This document shows, piece after piece, positions 60,717 through 64,000 of a DNA stretch of 64,000 bases. Position numbers and translations under genes: made by a program. Source of the stretch: Sporomusa sp. KB1 (lineage in GTDB: Bacteria; Bacillota; Negativicutes; Sporomusales; Sporomusaceae); NCBI RefSeq assembly GCF_007830295.1, contig NZ_VLKC01000002.1, forward strand, positions 4,958,675 to 5,022,674, in the 5' to 3' direction. Positions within the stretch are counted from its first letter, which is position 1. Each line of letters starts with the position of its first letter. The notes under the pieces were generated by a model. That model worked only from the letters and a program-made list of their open reading frames with translations, did not search any database and had not been told where the DNA came from.

Positions 60717-61301
60717 ATGAAGCTACTTATCCAGCAAAAACTACGTCGTTATCTATTACTGCTAGTCATACTCACTGTGGCAGTTGTTGAAATCCCCATT
60801 ATTGCGATAGGCCACCTAACAAAACCACTGCCCAGCGATACCATCATTGTGTTAGGGGCCAAACTTATTGGTAGCCAGCCTAGCACCATGCTCAGGTTAC
60901 GTCTCGATGAAGCCATCCAACTGTATGAGCAGGGCTACGCGCCAACCATTATCGTCAGCGGTGCCCAGGGACTTGATGAGATAGCCACTGAGGCCAGTAT
61001 CATGCGCAGCTATCTGGTCGCCAGCGGTATTCCAACTGAAAAAATTTATCTGGAAGATAAATCCTATAATACCTACCAAAATCTACTCAATTCAAAAATG
61101 ATTATGCGTGAGCAGGGCTTTCGTCAGGCCATCATTGTTTCTAATGCCTCCCACATTAGACGTTCCTTAGTGCTTGCCCGGCAGCTTGGCATAGAGGCCA
61201 GCGGTTCGCCAGCCCCTATGGCAGACAACGCCTACCTTACGGCCAAGCAGTATGCCCGCGAAGGAGCGGCAATGATATCGCTGCTGGTGTTTAACAAGTA
61301 G
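60717..61301 (+). CDS. YdcF-family (DUF218) membrane-anchored protein
   Basis: 194 residues. An N-terminal hydrophobic helix (YLLLLVILTVAVVEIPIIAI) is followed by DTIIVLGAKLIGSQPSTML, IIVSGAQGLDEI, EDKSYNTYQNL and VSNASHIRRSLVLAR, the DUF218/ElyC-like core with the conserved Asp, His and Arg. Probably involved in envelope metabolism. CCGGAGG sets the ATG at 60717. Its 3' end overlaps dnaE convergently by 11 bases. Confidence 0.87.
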   Translation: MKLLIQQKLRRYLLLLVILTVAVVEIPIIAIGHLTKPLPSDTIIVLGAKLIGSQPSTMLRLRLDEAIQLYEQGYAPTIIVSGAQGLDEIATEASIMRSYLVASGIPTEKIYLEDKSYNTYQNLLNSKMIMREQGFRQAIIVSNASHIRRSLVLARQLGIEASGSPAPMADNAYLTAKQYAREGAAMISLLVFNK

Positions 61302-64000
61302 TGACCGTCCCTTTTCCCAAAAGCCCTTCAATGGCGGCAAGTGCCGCTGGTGACGGCTCAATCCAAAAATCCCGTTCGGTTTTAATTACCCGGCGGCTAT
61401 CCACAAGATGCAAATAAACGGCAGACGAACCGGTATATTTATTGAGCAGTTTTTTCAGTCCGGCTAAAACGTCAGACGTTTCCTGGTCTTTATTCAAGGT
61501 GATTCTAACCTCTGCCCCGGCATTACCCAGGGGAAGGATATCATCAGCCATAATTTTGGCACCTTCTTCATGAATATTAAGACGCCCGTAAACCATTACC
61601 GGCAAGTCAGGCGCCAGCAGACGACCTGTTTTTTCAAAAACCCGGGGAAATACAATGACTTCCACCTGTCCGGTGAAATCTTCAAGAGCAACAAAACACA
61701 TCATACTGCCATTCTTGGTATTAATGCGTTTAGCACTGGCAATCAGTCCGCCCACACGAATGAGCTGCCCATCGGTGTACTGCCCTTCTGCCAAACTTCC
61801 CAGCGCAGGCAAAGTCTCAAGCTTAGCACGATATTTATCTAACGGATGACCGGTTATATAAAAACCGGTTATTTCTTTTTCCATCGCCAACAGTTGCTCC
61901 TGAGGCAATTCAGCTATGTCAGGCAGCACAACATCATTAACACATTCCAACGCATCATCACCAAACAGCCCTAATTGACCACTTGCGGCATCCTTTTGCC
62001 GGCAGGCGGCCACCTCCACTGCCTGTTCTAGCACCTCCAAAAATTGGGCCCGGCGAGCCTTGAGCGAGTCAAAGGCGCCGCACTTAATCAAACTCTCAAT
62101 TACGCGCTTATTGACCAGCCGCATGTCTACGCGGGAGCAAAAATCAACAAGTGAAGTAAATTTTCCGCCTTTTTTCCGGGCGGCAATAATGCTTTCCAAC
62201 GCATTTTCGCCGGCATTTTTTACACCTGCCAAACCAAAGCGTATGGCGCCGCGGTCAACAGAAAAGGCCCTGCCACTAGCATTAATGTCTGGTGGCAAAA
62301 CAGCTATCTTCCGGCGACGGCATTCTTCAATATAATAACCAATCTTATCATTCGTACCCATGACACTTGTCAGCAAAGCGGCGTAAAATTCCTGGGGATA
62401 ATGTGCCTTGAGATAAGCTGTCTGGTAAGCAACCAGTGCATAAGCAGCACTGTGAGATTTGTTAAAGCCATAGTCAGCAAAATGGGTCATGAGTTCAAAC
62501 ACCTCGTGGGCTAGCTTAGCATCAATCCCCCGCTCAGCTGCTCCCCTGAGAAAATTCTCGCGCTGCGCAGCCAGTACTTCATGTTTCTTTTTCCCCATGG
62601 CCCGGCGCAAAAGATCAGCCTGTCCGAGCGTAAAACCAGCTAGCGTCGAGGCAATCTGCATAACCTGTTCCTGATACAAAATAACCCCAAAAGTATCTTT
62701 CAAAATCGGCTCAAGTATTGGGTGCAAATACGTAACGATCTTTTTGCCGTGACGACCCTCAATAAAGTCGGACACCATACCACTGCCTAGCGGTCCTGGC
62801 CGGTAAAGCGCCACAAGTGGAATCAAATCGTCAAACCGCTCAGGCCTAAGTTCTTTCACAAGATTAGTCATGCCGCTGGACTCCATCTGAAATACGCCTG
62901 AGGTATCACCGCTTGCCAGCATGGCACAGGTTTTTGTATCGGCAAGCGGAATTTGTTCTATATCCAGTTCTTCGCCCCGGTTCTCTTTAATAAGCTTAAT
63001 GGCATCGCCAATGACCGTCAGCGTTCTCAGTCCTAAAAGGTCCATCTTTAACAGACCGATTTCCTCAATCCGGTCTTTATCATACTGAGTGACAAGAAAA
63101 CCCTCGCTTGACAGCTGCAAGGGCGCAAAATGCGTCAGCGGCTCTTTGGCAATAACTACGCCGGCAGCATGAGTTGAGGCATGACGCGGCAAACCCTCCA
63201 CGGCCATCGCCAGGTCAACCAGCTTCTTTACCGTATCCTCCGTATCGTATAACTCTTTTAGTTCCTTATTAGCGGTTAATGCCTTTTTTAGCGTGATCCC
63301 CAGTTCGGCAGGCACCAGTTTAGCAATACGGTCAACATCGCCATAAGGCAGGTTTAGCGCCCGGCCTACATCACGAATAGCCGCCCGCGCCGCCATGGTA
63401 CCAAAGGTAATGATTTGCGCCACCCGGTCGCTGCCATAACGGGCTACAACATACTCAATAATTTCACTGCGGCGTTCGTAGCAAAAATCAATATCAATAT
63501 CAGGCATGGATACCCGTTCAGGATTTAAAAACCGTTCAAATAATAAGCCATATTTAAGGGGATCAATACTAGTAATGCCTAATAAATAAGCGACAATACT
63601 ACCTGCCGCTGAACCCCTCCCCGGACCTACGGGAATCGATTTTGTGCGGGAATAATTGACGAAATCCCAAACAATCAGAAAGTAACTGGGATACCCCATT
63701 TTCTTTATTACTTCAAGCTCATAGTCAAGCCGGGCCGTTACTTCAGGTGTAACCTCCGAATACCGCCAGGAAAGGGCCTCACGGCATAGCTTGGTCAGGT
63801 ATTCAGCATCACTTGTTCCGTCCGGTGTCGGGAAATCAGGTAAATAGAGTATATCAAAATTGAAGGTGACATCACACCGCTCAGCAATCTTACAGGTATT
63901 TGCCACCGCTTCTGGATATTCAGCAAAGAGTTCCGCCATCTCAGTTGGGGTCTTCAAGTAAAAATCGTCACTCGGAAACCGCATCCGGCCTGGCTCGTCC
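61291..64000 (-). CDS. dnaE: DNA polymerase III alpha subunit, C-terminal part (cut by window edge)
   Basis: The open frame continues through the right edge; the ATG at 63984 is internal, since upstream codons (DEPGR) are in frame, and the PHP domain is beyond the window. Visible: PGRGSAAGSIVAYLLG, catalytic aspartates in MPDIDIDF, finger and helix-hairpin-helix regions (DINASGRAFSV), and an OB fold (LIRVGGLIASAKRINTKNG) near the C-terminus. This is the DnaE1-like replicative polymerase catalytic subunit. Overlaps the convergent YdcF gene by 11 bases. Confidence 0.96.
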   Translation of the reverse strand, partial: DEPGRMRFPSDDFYLKTPTEMAELFAEYPEAVANTCKIAERCDVTFNFDILYLPDFPTPDGTSDAEYLTKLCREALSWRYSEVTPEVTARLDYELEVIKKMGYPSYFLIVWDFVNYSRTKSIPVGPGRGSAAGSIVAYLLGITSIDPLKYGLLFERFLNPERVSMPDIDIDFCYERRSEIIEYVVARYGSDRVAQIITFGTMAARAAIRDVGRALNLPYGDVDRIAKLVPAELGITLKKALTANKELKELYDTEDTVKKLVDLAMAVEGLPRHASTHAAGVVIAKEPLTHFAPLQLSSEGFLVTQYDKDRIEEIGLLKMDLLGLRTLTVIGDAIKLIKENRGEELDIEQIPLADTKTCAMLASGDTSGVFQMESSGMTNLVKELRPERFDDLIPLVALYRPGPLGSGMVSDFIEGRHGKKIVTYLHPILEPILKDTFGVILYQEQVMQIASTLAGFTLGQADLLRRAMGKKKHEVLAAQRENFLRGAAERGIDAKLAHEVFELMTHFADYGFNKSHSAAYALVAYQTAYLKAHYPQEFYAALLTSVMGTNDKIGYYIEECRRRKIAVLPPDINASGRAFSVDRGAIRFGLAGVKNAGENALESIIAARKKGGKFTSLVDFCSRVDMRLVNKRVIESLIKCGAFDSLKARRAQFLEVLEQAVEVAACRQKDAASGQLGLFGDDALECVNDVVLPDIAELPQEQLLAMEKEITGFYITGHPLDKYRAKLETLPALGSLAEGQYTDGQLIRVGGLIASAKRINTKNGSMMCFVALEDFTGQVEVIVFPRVFEKTGRLLAPDLPVMVYGRLNIHEEGAKIMADDILPLGNAGAEVRITLNKDQETSDVLAGLKKLLNKYTGSSAVYLHLVDSRRVIKTERDFWIEPSPAALAAIEGLLGKGTVTTC

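Noticed and set aside
63961..63984. ATG at 63984 as start of dnaE
   Set aside because: The frame is open through the window end and the catalytic PHP domain would be missing; the true start is beyond 64000.
1..64000. CRISPR array
   Set aside because: No regularly spaced direct repeats of 25-40 bases seen at any place in the window.

Overview
The window looks like the chromosome of an anaerobic Bacillota bacterium. A Negativicutes member of the Sporomusaceae type (Sporomusa/Pelosinus-like) is my best guess. The basis is moderate GC, strong Shine-Dalgarno sites, T-box leaders on trp and pheA, an EtfA with fused ferredoxin clusters, an anaerobe-type set of DUF1638/DUF2284/DUF3786/DUF2115 proteins, and flavin/Fe-S oxidoreductases. 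The taxonomic call is inference. Most genes lie on the minus strand. The window is cut at both ends by replication polymerase genes: the 5' end of polA at the left and the C-terminal three quarters of dnaE at the right.

Region 1 (1-21 kb) is mostly housekeeping: polA, an L,D-transpeptidase, a sensor kinase, a MerR-like regulator, tRNA-Leu(CAA), a YgjP-type metallopeptidase, a MoxR/VWA (CoxD/CoxE-like) operon, D-amino-acid aminotransferase, an acyltransferase, pyruvate kinase, an M20 amidohydrolase, a MATE exporter and a 2-hydroxyacid dehydrogenase.

Region 2 (21-33.3 kb) is an accessory island. It holds QueG-like Fe-S protein, nitroreductase, a frameshifted LUD protein, DUF3786, DUF2284, three DUF1638 proteins, a DUF2115 protein (frameshifted), an Old-Yellow-Enzyme family reductase, an MFS transporter and a MarR regulator. 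A 12-bp palindrome, GTGTATATRCAC and close variants, recurs five times in upstream regions here, including in front of the MarR gene, and defines a candidate local regulon. A duplicated leader and several gene remnants (QueG-like, DUF1638, TetR, RND) show that the island has been repeatedly rearranged.

Region 3 (33.5-42 kb) is aromatic amino-acid biosynthesis: pheA behind its own promoter and T-box, and a trp operon in the permuted order trpD-F-C-B-A-E-G. The trp operon lies behind a T-box leader with two terminator/antiterminator modules and only one visible Stem I. trpF appears to start at ATT.

Region 4 (42-51.4 kb) is mixed: AraC/GyrI regulator between Mob-relaxase and TnpB remnants, glycerate kinase, a permease, a Crp/Fnr regulator, an IS1182-family element, a DUF1638 C-terminal remnant, a flavodoxin-like reductase and an EamA transporter.

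Region 5 (51.5-58 kb) is a compact minus-strand operon: lasso-type B2 transglutaminase-like protein, CysD, CysNC, an NTP_transf_5 nucleotidyltransferase and an ABC exporter. It looks like a sulfated-product biosynthetic locus, but no precursor, cyclase or sulfotransferase is visible. Region 6 (58-64 kb) carries an FmdB zinc ribbon protein, EtfA/EtfB, a YdcF protein and dnaE.
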